Shown one piece after another: positions 33,128-41,778 of a stretch of 64,000 nucleotides of DNA. The DNA lies in the NCBI RefSeq assembly GCF_001269905.1, contig NZ_LHVK01000015.1:303524-367523 (forward strand), in the 5' to 3' direction. The notes beneath the pieces were generated by a model. The model worked only from the letters and a program-made list of their open reading frames with translations, did no database searches and was not told the DNA's origin. The position numbers and the translations under genes are program-made. Source of the DNA: Pseudomonas corrugata. Its GTDB lineage: Bacteria > Pseudomonadota > Gammaproteobacteria > Pseudomonadales > Pseudomonadaceae. The stretch's first letter is position 1, and each line of letters begins with the position of its first letter.

Positions 33128-34003
33128 TCAGTCGTTACTCGGCTTGTTGATCGCCTGCAACACGTACTGCGGCATGGCAAACGCACCGAGATGAATCTCA
33201 GGGTTGTAGTAGCGGGTGACGATGCCACTGCCGATGAACCGCTCGTGCAGGGTTTCACGGGAGAGTTTGCGGTATGCGCTATCGGTCGAGCCCCAGGCGA
33301 AGGTCATGGCGCCGCCGATGTAGGTCGGCACGGCAGCCTGGTAGAAATGCCAGTCGGCAAACAGGCCTCGTAGTCGGCCGGCGGTGGTCTGCACTTCGCC
33401 CAGTTGCATGAATGGCGTGCCGTTCTGAGTCACCAGGATGCCACCGTCGTTCAGGCAGCGGTGGCAAGCCTGGTAGAAGTTTTCCGAGAACAGCACTTCA
33501 CCCGGGCCGATCGGGTCGGTGGAGTCGGAAATGATGACGTCGAACTTCTCCTGGGTGGTGGAGACGAAACGCATGCCGTCGTCGATCACCAGGTTCAGTC
33601 GCGGGTCGTCGTAGGCCCCCTTGGAATGGTTGGGCAGGAACTCCTTGCACATGTCTACCACTGTGCCATCGATTTCCACCATGGTGATGTGCTCGACGCT
33701 CAGGTGCTTGGTCACCTCGCGCAACATGCCACCATCACCGCCACCGATGATCAGCACACGCTTGGCCTTGCCGTGAGCGAGGAGAGGCACGTGGGTGAGC
33801 ATCTCGTGGTAGATGAATTCATCGGCTTCGGTGGTCTGGATCACGCCATCGAGCGCCATCACTCGCCCCATGCGCGGGTTCTCGAAGATCACCAGATGCT
33901 GGTGCTCGGTACGCACTTCGTGCAGCAGCTTGTCCATCCGGAAACGTTGGCCGTAGCCTTCGTAGAGGGTTTCCAGGTAGTCGCCGGTCGGGGTGGTCGT
34001 CAT
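33128..34003 (-). CDS. speE: Spermidine synthase
   Basis: 291 aa aminopropyltransferase, making spermidine and MTA from putrescine and decarboxylated SAM. The SAM-binding loop is VLIIGGGDGGMLREV, with the DSTDPIGPGEVLF catalytic block and NEF-like TEADEFIYHEML. The MTA it releases is the substrate for the salvage genes at the left of the window. Length and start (MTTTPTGDYLETLYEGYGQ) are typical. Transcribed from the gap shared with the family C repeat. Confidence 0.95.
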   Translation of the reverse strand: MTTTPTGDYLETLYEGYGQRFRMDKLLHEVRTEHQHLVIFENPRMGRVMALDGVIQTTEADEFIYHEMLTHVPLLAHGKAKRVLIIGGGDGGMLREVTKHLSVEHITMVEIDGTVVDMCKEFLPNHSKGAYDDPRLNLVIDDGMRFVSTTQEKFDVIISDSTDPIGPGEVLFSENFYQACHRCLNDGGILVTQNGTPFMQLGEVQTTAGRLRGLFADWHFYQAAVPTYIGGAMTFAWGSTDSAYRKLSRETLHERFIGSGIVTRYYNPEIHLGAFAMPQYVLQAINKPSND

Positions 34004-34080
34004 GGTCAGGTGCTCCGATAGCTCACAAAGGCGCGCATTCTACGACGATGGGGATGACAGGTCGAACCTTGCAGGAGCGA

Positions 34081-34170
34081 TGTAGGAACTGCCGAGCGAA
34101 GCGAGGCTGCGATCTGTGCCCAGACAATTGAGTCTCCAGCGAGAAGATCGCAGCCTTCGGCAGCTCCTGC
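34081..34170. repeat. REPIN-like inverted repeat pair, family C
   Basis: TGTAGGAACTGCCGAGCGAA...GAGGCTGCGATC faces GATCGCAGCCTTCGGCAGCTCCTGCA. It is between speE's start and the end of the small lipoprotein gene, the second family C copy in the window. Confidence 0.85.
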
Positions 34171-34192
34171 AGGTCAGAGGAGCAAGCACTTT

Positions 34193-34600
34193 TCAGTGGA
34201 ACTGGCGCCCCAATCCCCCCGGTACGCCTTCGATAGTAGTGTCTTCCCAAGGCCCGTTCGGACTGACGGAACGGCTCCAGCCGTTGTTCCAACGGTAGTA
34301 GGTGCGCTGACGGTAGAAGGTATTGGGCTGGTTATCCAGTACATAGACCCCAAGCTTGGCATCCCAGTGACTGTTGCCCCCAGGCGGCGGGGCGAAACTG
34401 GCAGACGTGCGCGGCAGCGGCTTGGCCGGTTTGTTCGGAGTGACCGGTTTGCCTGGTGCGGTGGACGGCACCGGTTTGGTGGTCGGCCCCGAAGGCGGAA
34501 TGGGTGGCAGCGGTGTCGAGGGCTCCGGCGGACGATGAACCGCACATGCGCTCAAGCCCAGGACGAGCGTCAGCAGAGTGATACGGGCGATGGCGGTCAT
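34193..34600 (-). CDS. Small lipoprotein of unknown function
   Basis: 135 aa. A lipoprotein signal ends LLTLVLGLSACAVH (lipobox LSAC), followed by a proline-rich linker (about 45 residues of P/T/K/S) and a compact aromatic domain (WDAKLGVYVLDNQPNTFY, RTYYRWNNGW). It probably sits at the outer membrane. No function recognised. Start at 34600 has AGGA upstream. An in-frame ATG at 34618 overlaps the ccmI stop as ATGA and could give six extra residues by translational coupling. It is the last gene of the ccm run. Confidence 0.75.
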   Translation of the reverse strand: MTAIARITLLTLVLGLSACAVHRPPEPSTPLPPIPPSGPTTKPVPSTAPGKPVTPNKPAKPLPRTSASFAPPPGGNSHWDAKLGVYVLDNQPNTFYRQRTYYRWNNGWSRSVSPNGPWEDTTIEGVPGGLGRQFH

Positions 34601-34614
34601 GGTGCAGGTTCCTG

Positions 34615-35817
34615 TCATTGGTCCGGACTGTCGATGGTCAGTTGTTGCGGCGCCGTGGTACTGCTCGCCAGCGGTTGGCTGCGGCCGATCCACTCACCGG
34701 AAGTCGGCTGCCCGGCTCGGGAAATACGCGCCACCAGTTGGACTTCAGGGAAGTTCGACAGTTTCAGTTGCGGCATCATCGCGTCCGCGTCCCCGAGCTC
34801 GACGCTGACAGGCAGGTCGGCGACAGTCAGGCGCTTGGCCGCCAGCGGCGCAGGCGGGCCGGAAACCGCGCGGGCAAAGATGAATACACTGTCACCCGGC
34901 TGCACCTTGGCCTTGAGCGCAGGCGCCAGGTCGACACGTACCTTGAGCAGCGCGCCAGTCTTGGCCGCCGGAGCCTGAGTTACCTTGCCGCCGCTGGCTT
35001 GCAGCTTCTCGGTGGCGCGGGCAATGCCGCCTTGCAGCGCCTCGCGGGATTTGTCGCCCTCCGGCAGTTGCGCCAGCAGACGCCCCCAGTAATCAATCGC
35101 GTCCTGATAACGCTCGCCTTCAAAGGCAGCGATACCCAACAGGCCCAGGCTGGTGACTTCCTTGGGATCAAGCTTCAGGGCCTCGTCGGTCAAGGCCTGG
35201 ACCTTGTCCGACCACTTCTTGCCATCGGCAAAATACTGCGCCTGGGCCCACTGCCCCAGCAGCTCGGGCTGCCGCCCCGCCACCGCCACGGTACGCTCGA
35301 AGATCTTCGCCGCATCCGCTGGCCGATCCTGTGCCATGTAGGTACGCCCCAGGAAATACAAGCCCTCGGCGGAATTCGGCTGTGCCGCCACCGCCCTTTC
35401 CAGGCGCCGGGTCATTTCTTCCATCGACTGCGGCGCCTGGGCGAATTCGCGGGTCAGTTCGACCTTGTCGCTCGCGCCGAAATGCAAGTACAGGCCCAGG
35501 CCCAGCACCGGCACCAGCACGGCGGCAAGAAACGGCAACGGTTTGCCCATGCGCGATTCGCGCGGCGTCTCGGCGCCCTCGGTATCGGCGAGCAGTTCCC
35601 GGGCGGCTTCGGCGCGTCCCGTATCCAGTTGCGCGGCGTTGAGCACGCCCTCCGCCTGCTCGGCCTGCAACTCGGCGACGCGCTCCTGATACAGCGCCAC
35701 ATTGAGCGCGGTACGGTCCTCCTCCCGCTGGGCGCGACGGACGCGCAGCACGGGGATCAACAGAAAACTCAGGGCAATCAGGAGAAGCAGACCTGCGGCG
35801 AGCCAGAAATCAATCAT
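34615..35817 (-). CDS. ccmI: Cytochrome c maturation protein CcmI (CycH)
   Basis: 400 aa. Two N-terminal membrane helices (WLAAGLLLLIALSFLLIPVL and PFLAAVLVPVLGLGLYLHF) flank a short cytoplasmic loop, followed by periplasmic TPR repeats (LYFLGRTYMAQDRPADAAKIF, SLGLLGIAAFEGERYQDAI) and a C-terminal beta domain. CcmI holds apocytochrome c and hands it to the CcmF/CcmH heme lyase. Its start overlaps the end of ccmH by 8 bp. Confidence 0.93.
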   Translation of the reverse strand: MIDFWLAAGLLLLIALSFLLIPVLRVRRAQREEDRTALNVALYQERVAELQAEQAEGVLNAAQLDTGRAEAARELLADTEGAETPRESRMGKPLPFLAAVLVPVLGLGLYLHFGASDKVELTREFAQAPQSMEEMTRRLERAVAAQPNSAEGLYFLGRTYMAQDRPADAAKIFERTVAVAGRQPELLGQWAQAQYFADGKKWSDKVQALTDEALKLDPKEVTSLGLLGIAAFEGERYQDAIDYWGRLLAQLPEGDKSREALQGGIARATEKLQASGGKVTQAPAAKTGALLKVRVDLAPALKAKVQPGDSVFIFARAVSGPPAPLAAKRLTVADLPVSVELGDADAMMPQLKLSNFPEVQLVARISRAGQPTSGEWIGRSQPLASSTTAPQQLTIDSPDQ

Positions 35818-36283
35818 GCTTGGTGTTATCCAACAGTTGGTCGAGGCGCTGGCGCTCTTCGACGGAAAGCGTGTCCGGAGCGGCGGTTCGCTGCACCCGG
35901 CGGCGGCGCACGATCAGCGCGATGACGACGAAACCGCCGAGCAACAACCCGGCGGGGCCGAACCAGAGCAGCGCGGTCTTGGAGGACAGGGCCGGGTTGT
36001 AACGCACGAACTCACCGTAGCGGTCCACCATGAAGTCGATGATCTGCTGGTTGTCCTTGCCCTCGCCGAGCATGCGGAAGATTTCCTTGCGCAGGTCGGC
36101 GGCAATCGGGGCGTTGGAGTCGGCAATGTCCTGGTTCTGGCACTTGGGGCAGCGCAGTTCCTTGGTCAGCTCGCGAAACCGCTCGCGTTCGCCTTCGTTG
36201 GCGAATTCATAGGTGTCGATGGCGGCATGGGCCACGCCCGCGAGACTCAACCCCAGGACGACGGCGGCTAACCAGCGCTTCAT
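35810..36283 (-). CDS. ccmH: Cytochrome c maturation protein CcmH
   Basis: 157 aa (short, CcmI-separate form). Signal peptide ends VAHAAIDTYEF; the thiol-redox motif is CPKCQNQ (LRCPKCQNQDIADS); a C-terminal membrane helix is at TALLWFGPAGLLLGGFVVIALIV. It reduces the heme-binding cysteines of apocytochrome c in the periplasm. ATG at 36283 overlaps the ccmG stop by 4 bp (ATGA). An 18-codon upstream extension lies within ccmG and is rejected. Confidence 0.94.
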   Translation of the reverse strand: MKRWLAAVVLGLSLAGVAHAAIDTYEFANEGERERFRELTKELRCPKCQNQDIADSNAPIAADLRKEIFRMLGEGKDNQQIIDFMVDRYGEFVRYNPALSSKTALLWFGPAGLLLGGFVVIALIVRRRRVQRTAAPDTLSVEERQRLDQLLDNTKHD

Positions 36284-36816
36284 GGTTTGGCCTCGTCCAC
36301 CAGAGCCTGGTACTTGGCGGCGAGTTTTTCGCGCCACACCTGCTCGTCGATCACACCGACGAACTTGTCACGGATGACGCCCTTGGCGTCGATGAAGAAG
36401 GTCTCCGGAGCCCCGTAGACCCCCAGGTTCAGGCCCAGGGAGCCCTCTTCATCACGAATGTCCAGTTGATACGGGTTGTGGAACTCGGCGAGCCATTTCA
36501 AGGCATCAACGTTGACGTCCTTGTAATTGACGCCGTAGATCACCACACCTTTCTCGGCCAGCTTATTCAGCACCGGATGCTCGACCCGACAGGAAATGCA
36601 CCAGGTGCCCCATACGTTGACCAGTGCCGGCTTACCCAGCAGATCGGCGCGGGTCAGCGTCTTGTCGCCCTGCACTGACGGCAGGCTGAACTCCGGGAAC
36701 GGCTTGCCGATCATCGCCGAGGGTAACTCGGACGGGTCCAGAAAAAGCCCCCGGTACAGAAAGACCGCCACCACCAGGAACAGCGCCAGCGGCAGTACCA
36801 TCAACCAACGTTTCAT
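36280..36816 (-). CDS. ccmG: Thiol:disulfide interchange protein CcmG/DsbE
   Basis: 178 aa thioredoxin-fold protein, anchored by one N-terminal helix (LMVLPLALFLVVAVFLY) and facing the periplasm. The redox motif is WCISC (Cys73, Cys76), with the acidic GVNYKDVNVDALKWL loop of the family. It keeps apocytochrome c and CcmH reduced. Overlaps ccmF by 4 bp. Also known as dsbE. Confidence 0.95.
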   Translation of the reverse strand: MKRWLMVLPLALFLVVAVFLYRGLFLDPSELPSAMIGKPFPEFSLPSVQGDKTLTRADLLGKPALVNVWGTWCISCRVEHPVLNKLAEKGVVIYGVNYKDVNVDALKWLAEFHNPYQLDIRDEEGSLGLNLGVYGAPETFFIDAKGVIRDKFVGVIDEQVWREKLAAKYQALVDEAKP

Positions 36817-38801
36817 GCAGTGGCTCCCGTCACACCCAGGGCTTCACGCACCCGGGTTTTCACCTTGACTCGATAACGCCGATCCAGCGCCGCCAGCGCC
36901 CCGCCCAGTCCGGTCAGCAGACCACCGAACCAGATCCAGCGTACGAACGGCTTGACGTGCACCCGCACCGCCCAGGCGCCATCGCCCAGGGATTCGCCCA
37001 ATGCCACATAGAGATCGCGAGTAAACCCGGCGTCGATTCCGGCCTCGGTCATTACCGATTTCTGTACGGTGTACAGGCGCTTCTCGGGATGCAGCACCGC
37101 CACTTCCTGGCCGTCACGAGTGACCCGCACCGTGCCCTTATCGGACGTGAAGTTCGGGCCTTCGAAATGTTTGGCGCCCTCGAAAACAAACTGGTAACCG
37201 GCCAGGTCCATGGACTCTCCCGGCGCCAGGCGCAGGTCGCGCTCGGCGCTGTTCTGGCTGGACAGCACCACGCCCAGGGCGCAGACGGCGATGCCCAGGT
37301 GGGCGACCTGCATGCCCCAGTAGCTGCGGGTCAGAGTCGGCAGGCCCTTGACCAGGCCTTTGTGACGGGTCTTGTCGAAGATGTCCCGAACTCCGGCCAG
37401 CAATACCCAGGCTGCCAGCACGAAGGTCGCCAGCACGGCCCAGTTGAAATCGCCATAAGCGATCCCGGCCACCACCGCCAGGGCGGCGGTGCCCAGCAGC
37501 ACCGGCGTGAGCATGCCCAGCAGCCATTTGACCGGCGTGTCTTTCCAGCGCACCAGTACACCGACTGCCATCACCACCATCAGGATCGCCATCAGCGGAA
37601 TGAACAGGGCGTTGAAGTACGGCGGCCCGACCGACAGCTTGGCCCCGGAGAGCGCATCGAGCACCAGCGGGTACAACGTTCCCAGCAGGATCATCGACGC
37701 GGCCACCACCAGCACCAGGTTGTTGCCCAGCAGCAGCGTCTCCCTGGACCAGAGGTTGAAGCCAACCTGGCTCTTGACCACTGGCGCCCGCAGGGCGAAC
37801 AACGTCAGCGAGCCGCCGACCACGAACAGCAGGAACATCAGGATGAACACCCCGCGCTCGGGGTCCGAGGCGAAGGCATGCACCGACGTCAGCACGCCGG
37901 AACGCACCAGGAAGGTCCCCAACAGGCTCAGGGAGAATGCGGCGATGGCCAGTAACACGGTCCAGCTCTTGAACACGCCACGCTTTTCCGTGACCGCCAG
38001 TGAGTGAATCAGTGCCGTGCCCACCAGCCAAGGCATGAACGAGGCGTTTTCCACCGGATCCCAGAACCACCAGCCGCCCCAGCCCAGTTCGTAGTAGGCC
38101 CACCACGAACCGAGGGTGATGCCAATGCCGAGGAAGGCCCAGGCGACGATGGTCCATGGACGCGACCAGCGGGCCCAGGCAGCATCGAGGCGACCGCCCA
38201 GCAACGCAGCGATGGCAAAGGCGAACGCCACGGAAAAGCCGACGTAGCCCATATAGAGCATCGGCGGGTGAACGATCAGGCCGATATCCTGCAACAGCGG
38301 ATTGAGGTCGCGGCCATCCATCGGCATCTGCGGCAGGATCCGTTCGAACGGGTTGGACGTGACGATCAGGAACAGCAGAAAACCGGTGCTGATCATGCCC
38401 ATTACCGCCAGCACCCGGGCCAGCATCACCTGGGGCAGTTGCCGGGAGAACACCGAGACGGCGAAAGTCCAGCCGGCGAGAATCAGGGCCCAGAGCAGCA
38501 GCGAACCTTCATGGGCGCCCCACACCGCACTGAACTTGTAGTACCAGGGCAAGGCGCTGTTGGAGTTGCTCGCGACATAGGCCACGGAAAAATCATCAGT
38601 CATGAAGGCGTAGGTCAGGCAACCGAAGGCGAACACCATGAAGGCGAACTGGCCCCATGCCGCCGGCTGGGCCAGGCTCATCCACAGGCGATCGCCGCGC
38701 CACGCACCGAGCAGCGGCACCACGGCTTGCACCAGCGCCAGGCACAGCGCCAGGATCATCGCCAGGTGGCCCAACTCGGGAATAAAGATGCCAGTGTTCA
38801 T
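36813..38801 (-). CDS. ccmF: Heme lyase subunit CcmF
   Basis: 662 aa with about fifteen membrane helices. The tryptophan-rich heme-handling segment is visible as GWGGWWFWDPVENASFMPWL, along with histidines in the flanking helices (VHPPMLYMGY, GAHEGSLLLW). CcmF takes heme from holo-CcmE and, with CcmH and CcmI, attaches it to CxxCH motifs. Length and start typical. Separated from ccmE by 3 bp. Confidence 0.96.
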   Translation of the reverse strand: MNTGIFIPELGHLAMILALCLALVQAVVPLLGAWRGDRLWMSLAQPAAWGQFAFMVFAFGCLTYAFMTDDFSVAYVASNSNSALPWYYKFSAVWGAHEGSLLLWALILAGWTFAVSVFSRQLPQVMLARVLAVMGMISTGFLLFLIVTSNPFERILPQMPMDGRDLNPLLQDIGLIVHPPMLYMGYVGFSVAFAFAIAALLGGRLDAAWARWSRPWTIVAWAFLGIGITLGSWWAYYELGWGGWWFWDPVENASFMPWLVGTALIHSLAVTEKRGVFKSWTVLLAIAAFSLSLLGTFLVRSGVLTSVHAFASDPERGVFILMFLLFVVGGSLTLFALRAPVVKSQVGFNLWSRETLLLGNNLVLVVAASMILLGTLYPLVLDALSGAKLSVGPPYFNALFIPLMAILMVVMAVGVLVRWKDTPVKWLLGMLTPVLLGTAALAVVAGIAYGDFNWAVLATFVLAAWVLLAGVRDIFDKTRHKGLVKGLPTLTRSYWGMQVAHLGIAVCALGVVLSSQNSAERDLRLAPGESMDLAGYQFVFEGAKHFEGPNFTSDKGTVRVTRDGQEVAVLHPEKRLYTVQKSVMTEAGIDAGFTRDLYVALGESLGDGAWAVRVHVKPFVRWIWFGGLLTGLGGALAALDRRYRVKVKTRVREALGVTGATA

Positions 38802-38804
38802 CGA

Positions 38805-39260
38805 TCAGCCCTCCTTCACGGGAGCGGGCGCCGACTGACCACTGTCTTTCAGAGCCTTGGTCACTTCCGGCGGCATGTATTTTTCGTCGTGCTTGGCCAG
38901 CACTTCGTCGGCCACCACCACGCCATCGGCGTTGAGCTTGCCCAGGGCAACGATGCCCTGTCCTTCACGGAACAGGTCCGGGAGGATGCCGCGATAAGTA
39001 ATGGTCACGGTCTTGTTGAAGTCGGTGACGTTGAATTTCACGTCCAGCGAATCCCCGGAACGCACCAGCGAGCCCTTCTCCACCATGCCGCCGGCCCGGA
39101 TGCGGGTGTCCTTGGGCGCTTCGCCATTGGCGATCTGGGTCGGGGTGTAGAACAGATTGATGTTTTGCTGCAGGGCGCTCAAGGCCAGGCCGACCGCAGC
39201 ACCGACACCCACCAGGATCGCCAGAATGATGACAAGACGTTTTTTGCGCAGCGGATTCAC
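38805..39260 (-). CDS. ccmE: Heme chaperone CcmE
   Basis: 151 aa. One N-terminal membrane helix (VIILAILVGVGAAVGLALSAL), then a periplasmic OB-fold. The covalent heme-binding His124 and Tyr128 are in the HxxxY motif LAKHDEKYMP, so this is the usual histidine type. Overlaps ccmD by 4 bp. Confidence 0.95.
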   Translation of the reverse strand: MNPLRKKRLVIILAILVGVGAAVGLALSALQQNINLFYTPTQIANGEAPKDTRIRAGGMVEKGSLVRSGDSLDVKFNVTDFNKTVTITYRGILPDLFREGQGIVALGKLNADGVVVADEVLAKHDEKYMPPEVTKALKDSGQSAPAPVKEG

Positions 39261-39433
39261 TGACCATTCTCCCGGCGCAGACGACGCGCCTCTTGTTGCA
39301 AATACCGCTTGCGGGCCAGGATCGGCACCGCCACGTTGAGGACCAGCACCGCCAGGCAGATGCCATAGGCCGACCAGACATACAGGCCATGATGGCCCAT
39401 GGCGAGGAAATCGCCGAATGAAGCGAAACTCAT
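39257..39433 (-). CDS. ccmD: Heme exporter subunit CcmD
   Basis: 58 aa, single membrane helix (GLYVWSAYGICLAVLVLNVAV) with a basic cytoplasmic tail (RKRYLQQEARRLRREN), as in all CcmD proteins. It is needed for release of holo-CcmE from CcmABC. The start at 39433 (MSFASFGDFLAMGHHG) overlaps ccmC by 4 bp; the longer open frame upstream is inside ccmC and not real. Confidence 0.92.
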   Translation of the reverse strand: MSFASFGDFLAMGHHGLYVWSAYGICLAVLVLNVAVPILARKRYLQQEARRLRRENGQ

Positions 39434-40185
39434 CGAGCGGCCTCCAGGCTGTTCTGTACTTCGGCTTTCACCCAACTGGCCCGGGCTTCGCGCTTGAGCA
39501 CTTCCAGGCGCATGCGCAACAACAGCACCGCGCCGAAGAAACAGTAGAAACCCAGGGCGGTCAGCAGCAGCGGCAGCCACATTTCCACGGGCATCGCCGG
39601 TTTTTCCGTGAGGGTGAACGTCGCGCCCTGATGCAGGGTGTTCCACCACTCGACCGAGTATTTGATGATCGGGATGTTGATCACGCCGACAATCGCCAGT
39701 ACCGCGCAGGCCTTGGCGGCGCTCTCACGATTACTGATGGCGTTGCCCAGCGCAATAAGACCGAAGTACAGGAACAGCAGGATCAGCATCGACGTCAGTC
39801 GGGCATCCCAGACCCACCACGAGCCCCAGGTCGGCTTGCCCCAGATGGCGCCGGTGACCAGCGCCACGGCGGTCATCCAGGCGCCGACAGGCGCGGCGCA
39901 TTGCAAGGCCACGTCGGCCAGCTTCATCTTCCACACCAGCCCGACAACGCCACACACTGCCAGCATCACGTAGATGGACTGGGCAAGCATCGCCGTCGGC
40001 ACATGGATGTAGATGATGCGAAAGCTGTTGCCCTGTTGATAATCCGGCGGCGCGAACGCCAGGCCCCAGACCACGCCGATGCCAATCAGCAACAGTGCGG
40101 CGATGCTCAGCCAGGGCAGCAATTTGCCGCTGATGCCGTAGAACCACTTGGGTGAGCCGAGCTTATGAAACCAGGTCCAGTTCAT
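39430..40185 (-). CDS. ccmC: Heme exporter subunit CcmC
   Basis: 251 aa with six membrane helices. The tryptophan-rich motif is WGSWWVWDARLT, flanked by the external histidines (YIHVPTAML, TLHQGATF) that coordinate heme. CcmC transfers heme to CcmE. Start at 40185 (MNWTWFHKLGSPKW) is preferred with GGAAA upstream; five extra codons are open. A gap of 94 bp to ccmB is the only sizeable break inside the ccm operon, and I see no promoter in it. Confidence 0.95.
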   Translation of the reverse strand: MNWTWFHKLGSPKWFYGISGKLLPWLSIAALLLIGIGVVWGLAFAPPDYQQGNSFRIIYIHVPTAMLAQSIYVMLAVCGVVGLVWKMKLADVALQCAAPVGAWMTAVALVTGAIWGKPTWGSWWVWDARLTSMLILLFLYFGLIALGNAISNRESAAKACAVLAIVGVINIPIIKYSVEWWNTLHQGATFTLTEKPAMPVEMWLPLLLTALGFYCFFGAVLLLRMRLEVLKREARASWVKAEVQNSLEAAR

Positions 40186-40279
40186 TGCTGTTTCCATCAC
40201 GGTTACGGCACGCAGTCACGCGCCGCCGGGTCTGCCTTAACTTCACAGGAAGTGGTCGTTTTTTGACCAGGCCTCATTA

Positions 40280-40948
40280 TTATTCGCCGACGCTGATCTT
40301 CAGGCCAGCGGCTATTGCAAAGGGTGTCAAGGTTATCGCCAGGGCGGTCAGGCTCCCCAGCCAGAGCAGATAACCGATCGCCGGCATGCCCTGCAAGGCG
40401 GCCTGCAAGGCGCCACTACCGAGGATCAACACCGGGATATACAGCGGCAGGATCAGCAACGCCAGCAACAGGCCGCCGCGCTTCAAGCCCACAGTCAGGG
40501 CTGCCCCCACCGCACCGAGCAAACTCAACACCGGTGTGCCCAGCAGCAGCGAGACCAGCAGCACCGGCATGCACGCGGCGGGCAACCCCAGCATCATCGC
40601 CAGCAGCGGCGAGAGCAATACCAGCGCCAGGCCGGAAAAAACCCAGTGTGCCAGTACCTTGGCCAAAACCAGAAGGGCCAGGGGGTGCGACGAAAGGACC
40701 CACTGTTCCAGGGAACCGTCTTCGAAATCACTGCGGAAAAGCCCGTCCAGCGAGAGCAGGACCGACAAAAGCGCCGCCACCCAGACCAGTCCTGGCGACA
40801 AGGTTTGCAACAATTGAGTCTCCGGTCCGACGGCCAACGGGAACAGCGCAATGACGATCGCGAAGAACACCAACGGGTTGGCCAGTTCAGCCGGGCGGCG
40901 GAACAACAGGCGCGCTTCGCGGGCAAGCAACAGGCCAAACACACTCAT
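40280..40948 (-). CDS. ccmB: Heme exporter permease CcmB
   Basis: 222 aa with six membrane helices, beginning MSVFGLLLAREARLLFRRPA and containing the FRSDFEDGSLEQWVLSSHPL cytoplasmic loop typical of CcmB. It pairs with the CcmA ATPase in the CcmABCD release complex. Overlaps ccmA by 4 bp. Confidence 0.95.
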   Translation of the reverse strand: MSVFGLLLAREARLLFRRPAELANPLVFFAIVIALFPLAVGPETQLLQTLSPGLVWVAALLSVLLSLDGLFRSDFEDGSLEQWVLSSHPLALLVLAKVLAHWVFSGLALVLLSPLLAMMLGLPAACMPVLLVSLLLGTPVLSLLGAVGAALTVGLKRGGLLLALLILPLYIPVLILGSGALQAALQGMPAIGYLLWLGSLTALAITLTPFAIAAGLKISVGE

Positions 40949-41580
40949 ACGGCCCAGTTCCCCAGATCAATACTGCGATAACCGGACGGCATCCGGGCCA
41001 GTGTGTGGTGGGTGGTCAGGAGCACCATACCACCGCCCTCGCAATGCCGGGCCAGGTGTTCCTCAAGCTGCGCCACGCCCTGCTTGTCCAAGGCGGTGAA
41101 CGGTTCGTCGAGAACCCATAGCGGCGGGCTGTCCAGGTACAACCGGGCCAGGGCCACGCGACGTTGCTGACCGGCGGACAAGGTATGGCACGGCACGTCT
41201 TCGAAGCCGCGCAATCCCACCATGGCCAACGCCTGCCAGATCGTCTCACGGTCGGCGGGTCGATGCAGCGCACAGAGCCAGCTGAGGTTTTCTTCGGGGG
41301 TCAGCAGATCCTTGATCCCGGCGGCGTGGCCAATCCAGAGGAGGTTGCGGGCCAGTTCACTGCGCTGGTCCTGCAAGGGCTGGCCGTTGAGCAGCACCTG
41401 GCCGGCGGTCGGCTGCATCAACCCGGCCAGCAGACGCAGCAGGCTGGTCTTGCCACTGCCATTGGGACCACTGACTTGCACCATATCGCCAGGCGAGAGT
41501 CTCAATTCGAGATGTTCGAAAAGCAGCCGCAAGTCACGCTCACAAGCGAGGCCGACAGTTTGCAAGAGAGGACTGGTCAA
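40945..41580 (-). CDS. ccmA: Heme exporter ATP-binding subunit CcmA
   Basis: 211 aa ABC ATPase. Walker A GPNGSGKTSLLR, signature LSAGQQRRVALAR, Walker B LWVLDEPFTALD and H-loop TTHHTL. First gene of the minus-strand ccm operon; the operon promoter should lie in the 198-bp divergent gap shared with the FliK-domain gene. Confidence 0.95.
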   Translation of the reverse strand: MTSPLLQTVGLACERDLRLLFEHLELRLSPGDMVQVSGPNGSGKTSLLRLLAGLMQPTAGQVLLNGQPLQDQRSELARNLLWIGHAAGIKDLLTPEENLSWLCALHRPADRETIWQALAMVGLRGFEDVPCHTLSAGQQRRVALARLYLDSPPLWVLDEPFTALDKQGVAQLEEHLARHCEGGGMVLLTTHHTLARMPSGYRSIDLGNWAV

Positions 41581-41778
41581 GGGATCGCGGGCCTTATACG
41601 GTTTAAGTCGGCGGTGCAGCGGCCGTTAAAGAGATGCAGCATAGATGCATTGATGGCCTGTTCCACAGAGCTGCGTCAAACAATTGCAAGGTTTTCGCCG
41701 CTCCCTGAAAGACGGGCGGCATTATACATGCCATGCCCCCAGAGGGCGTTCTCAATTAGTTCCAGGGTAAGACCGCAG

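Noticed and set aside
40186..40279. A promoter or small gene in the ccmC-ccmB gap
   Set aside because: 94 bp with no credible -35/-10 pair and no open frame with a ribosome site; most likely just an untranslated gap in the operon.
41164..41778. A 205-codon N-terminal extension of the FliK-domain protein
   Set aside because: It runs antisense through ccmA. The start at 41779 has a ribosome site and begins the FliK-like sequence.
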